Shown: in pieces, positions 61,974 to 64,000 of the stretch
How positions within the stretch are numbered: position 1 is the first letter of the stretch
Layout of the letters: every line of letters begins with the position of its first letter
Assembly: GCA_000824845.1 (NCBI GenBank)
Contig: CCNC01000046.1
Location: 186,001-250,000 of the forward strand
Direction: 5' to 3'
DNA length: 64,000 nt
Origin: Mesorhizobium sp. ORS 3359
Lineage (GTDB): Bacteria; Pseudomonadota; Alphaproteobacteria; Rhizobiales; Rhizobiaceae
Program-made: the position numbers and the translations under genes
Notes under the pieces: generated by a model
Database searches by the model: none
What the model was told of the DNA's origin: nothing
What the model saw: only the letters and a program-made list of their open reading frames with translations

Positions 61974-62366
61974 TCAGCCTTCCACCGCCGCCAGATGCAG
62001 GCGTGCGAAATCCTCAAAGAATTCGCCGTAATCGCAGGTAATTTCCTCGCCGGCTGCGATGTCGCGAATGGCGGTGGCGCCGCCATATTGCGAGAAATCC
62101 GTGTTTGGCCGCTCGGAGTGGTTCATGAAGCGGCCATTGTCGACCTCATAGACCATGAAGCCGGGCTTGTCCGGGCTCGGATAGGCATAGCGGTCGAGCA
62201 GTTCCCTCAGATGAGGGGATGCCGCTTCATATTTTTCCATGGGGATCAGGCGGTCGAAATCGGGATCGAGCCGCCAGATCGAAGCACCTTTGCGGATCGG
62301 CTCGGCAGCGAAGACACCGACGCCCTCGATGGCGCTCTGCGCAACATAGGTCCTGATCAGCAGCAT
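61974..62366 (-). CDS. SET domain protein (putative lysine methyltransferase)
   Basis: A 130-residue protein that is essentially only a SET core: SAIEGVGVFAAEPIRKG near the N-terminus (substrate strand), NGRFMNHSERPNTDF (SAM site NHSxxPN), and AGEEITCDYGEFFED (Tyr in CDYGEF). Bacterial SET proteins methylate lysines of ribosomal proteins, histone-like proteins or host targets. Two catalytic motifs are intact. Neighbour rpsU is on the same strand but 129 bp away. No substrate can be proposed. Confidence 0.8.
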   Translation of the reverse strand: MLLIRTYVAQSAIEGVGVFAAEPIRKGASIWRLDPDFDRLIPMEKYEAASPHLRELLDRYAYPSPDKPGFMVYEVDNGRFMNHSERPNTDFSQYGGATAIRDIAAGEEITCDYGEFFEDFARLHLAAVEG

Positions 62367-62644
62367 CGTTCCCCATCCATTCTCGACGGGAAACGAAAAT
62401 CGTCAAAACGGGCCGGAATGCAAGGTCGCCGGCGCAAGATTTTCCACTGGCCTGCGGCATGGCAGGCGCCAATACCCTCACGTCCGCTTGATCAGGCATC
62501 GCCGTCGGCAGCGGCGCGATCTGCCATGGCGCAAAGCGGCAAGCGCCGTCGCAAACAGCGCAAGGGTGACATCGCGGTTTCGCTAGTGATACTCCTCGCG
62601 TGACGGGCGGACGACATCCGCGATTTTTGGCGCGAGGCTATAAC

Positions 62645-63898
62645 GTGAAGAAATATTCGGTATTCGCCATCGCCCGCGAGGCGATGCGCGGCCACAAGGG
62701 CTGGGAAGAGCAGTGGACCTCGCCCGAGCCGAAGAAGGAATACGACGTCATCATTGTCGGCGCCGGCGGGCACGGCCTGGCGACGGCCTATTACCTGGCG
62801 AGCGAGCACGGCATCACCAACATCGCGGTGCTGGAAAAGGGCTGGCTCGGCGGCGGCAACACCGGTCGCAACACCACAATCATCCGCTCCAACTATCTCT
62901 ATGACGAAAGCGCCGGCATCTACGACCATGCGCTGAAGCTGTGGGATGGGCTGAGCCAGGAGCTCAACTACAACGTCATGTATTCGGCGCGCGGCGTCAT
63001 GATGCTGGCGCACAACGTGCATGACGTGCAGGTGTTCAAGCGGCATATCCATGCCAACCGCCTCAACGGTATCGACAATGAATGGCTGACGCCGGAAGAG
63101 GCGAAGGCATTCTGCCCGCCGCTCAACATCTCCAAGGAAGCGCGCTATCCGGTAATGGGCGCAGCCCTGCAGCGTCGCGGCGGCACCGCGCGCCATGACG
63201 CGGTCGCCTGGGGCTATGCGCGCGGCGCCTCGGCGCGCGGCGTGCACATCATCCAGAACTGCGAGGTCACCGGCATCAAGCGGGCTGCGAACGGCGCGGT
63301 CAGCGGCGTGGAGACGACGCGCGGCTTCATCGGCGCCAAGAAGGTCGGCGTGGTCGCGGCCGGCCATTCCTCGGTGATCATGAATATGGCCGGCGTGCGC
63401 ATGCCGCTCGAAAGCTATCCGCTGCAGGCGCTTGTCTCGGAACCGGTCAAGCCGGTGGTGCCCTGCGTGGTGATGTCCAACACCGTGCACGCTTATATCT
63501 CGCAGTCCGACAAGGGCGAGCTCGTCATCGGCGCCGGCACCGACCAGTATGTCTCCTATTCGCAGACCGGCGGCCTGCACATATTGCAGCACACGCTGGA
63601 CGCCATCTGCGAGATGTTCCCGATCTTCACACGCATGAAGATGCTGCGCTCCTGGGGCGGCATCGTCGACGTCACGCCCGACCGCTCGCCGATTCTGGCG
63701 AAGACACCGGTCAAGGGGCTTTACGTCAATTGCGGCTGGGGCACCGGCGGCTTCAAGGCGACGCCCGGCTCGGGCAACGTCTTCGCGCATACGATCGCGA
63801 AGGACGAGCCGCACCCGATCAACGCGCCCTTCACGCTCGAGCGCTTCCGCACCGGACGCCTTATCGACGAGGCGGCGGCGGCGGCGGTGGCGCACTGA
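62645..63898 (+). CDS. soxB: Sarcosine oxidase beta subunit
   Basis: A 417-residue FAD enzyme: [19 protein letters not shown] near residues 36-54, the [15 protein letters not shown] region, and [13 protein letters not shown] near 183-195 with His184 where the FMN is attached covalently in Corynebacterium beta subunits. GTG at 62645 gives the exact family length and N-terminus [14 protein letters not shown]. Sarcosine oxidase turns sarcosine to glycine and formaldehyde with tetrahydrofolate. It starts the soxBDAG operon; only a 20-codon ORF and soxD begin after it here. Confidence 0.95.
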   Translation: MKKYSVFAIAREAMRGHKGWEEQWTSPEPKKEYDVIIVGAGGHGLATAYYLASEHGITNIAVLEKGWLGGGNTGRNTTIIRSNYLYDESAGIYDHALKLWDGLSQELNYNVMYSARGVMMLAHNVHDVQVFKRHIHANRLNGIDNEWLTPEEAKAFCPPLNISKEARYPVMGAALQRRGGTARHDAVAWGYARGASARGVHIIQNCEVTGIKRAANGAVSGVETTRGFIGAKKVGVVAAGHSSVIMNMAGVRMPLESYPLQALVSEPVKPVVPCVVMSNTVHAYISQSDKGELVIGAGTDQYVSYSQTGGLHILQHTLDAICEMFPIFTRMKMLRSWGGIVDVTPDRSPILAKTPVKGLYVNCGWGTGGFKATPGSGNVFAHTIAKDEPHPINAPFTLERFRTGRLIDEAAAAAVAH

Positions 63899-63960
63899 TG
63901 ATGGCTCAGTCGCTTTGCGATCAACAGGCCGGCGCGCGCGTCGGTCACGGTAAGTTTTAG
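63898..63960 (+). CDS. Very short ORF between soxB and soxD
   Basis: A 20-codon frame ([20 protein letters not shown]) that starts within the soxB stop codon (TGATG) and ends 10 bp before soxD. It could be a leader or coupling peptide, or only spacer. No family matches. Confidence 0.25.
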   Translation: MMAQSLCDQQAGARVGHGKF

Positions 63961-63970
63961 GATCACCCAG

Positions 63971-64000
63971 ATGCTTCTCATCCGCTGTCCCTATTGCGAG
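63971..64000 (+). CDS. soxD: Sarcosine oxidase delta subunit, start only
   Basis: Ten codons are visible (MLLIRCPYCE), the typical start of SoxD with its first zinc Cys pair CPYC. The rest lies beyond the right edge. The delta subunit binds zinc in the heterotetrameric enzyme. Confidence 0.85.
   Translation, partial: MLLIRCPYCE

Overview
The window looks like a chromosomal segment of an alphaproteobacterium of the order Hyphomicrobiales, most likely Mesorhizobium or a close relative. This is an inference from the high GC content, the ubiE-ubiB-coaBC order, two tandem DUF992 proteins, the abundance of ABC transporters and catabolic operons, and short palindromic intergenic repeats of a kind I associate with rhizobia. 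No species call is possible without a database search.

The left part (1-36 kb) is accessory and catabolic. It starts with a ribose/xylose-type sugar ABC transporter (1-3.3 kb, binding protein cut by the window edge). From 3.3 to 19.8 kb lies a cluster for an unidentified hydroxy/dicarboxylic acid. It holds a haloacetate dehalogenase-like hydrolase, a PdxA2-type dehydrogenase, three isopropylmalate/tartrate-type dehydrogenases, two MmgE/PrpD proteins, a short-chain dehydrogenase lacking its catalytic Tyr, a split ChrA transporter, a putrescine/iron-type ABC transporter and two GntR/FCD regulators. All four divergent or leading intergenic regions of this cluster carry a copy of one GTTGACA-centred sequence, so I read it as one regulon. 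From 19.9 to 23.7 kb is a patch of small unrelated genes (frameshifted MAPEG gene, ArsR-SRPBCC pair, GFA protein, CGNR regulator, alpha/beta hydrolase).

From 24 to 35.6 kb, all on the minus strand, is a second catabolic locus. It has an RpiR regulator, a Tat-exported solute-binding protein, a single-chain fused MalF-MalG permease, an ATPase, a cog3964 amidohydrolase, an aldehyde dehydrogenase, a two-subunit GMC oxidoreductase and a D-threonine-aldolase-type PLP enzyme. Together they suggest import, hydrolysis, alcohol-to-acid oxidation and aldol cleavage of one compound. A tRNA-Ser(GGA) at 36.2 kb marks the change to core genes, and a decayed tRNA-Ser 5' piece lies beside it.

The right part (36.8-64 kb) is mostly housekeeping. 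It contains a metallophosphoesterase with a Ser/Thr kinase-USP fusion; a nucleoside uptake and salvage cluster (BMP protein, NupABC-type transporter, cytidine deaminase, purine nucleoside phosphorylase, thymidine phosphorylase, then upp and add on the other strand); ubiE, ubiB and a CoaBC fused to an antitoxin-like ribbon-helix-helix domain; a dialkylglycine decarboxylase with its LysR regulator; an MFS exporter; two DUF992 proteins; a TPR lipoprotein; ribosomal protein S21; a SET-domain protein; and the start of a sarcosine oxidase operon cut by the right edge.

The observations I find most worth following are the RHH-CoaBC fusion with a toxin-antitoxin-like operator just upstream, the four-site operator set unifying the 3.3-19.8 kb cluster, the fused MalFG permease operon, and the kinase-USP/phosphoesterase pair.
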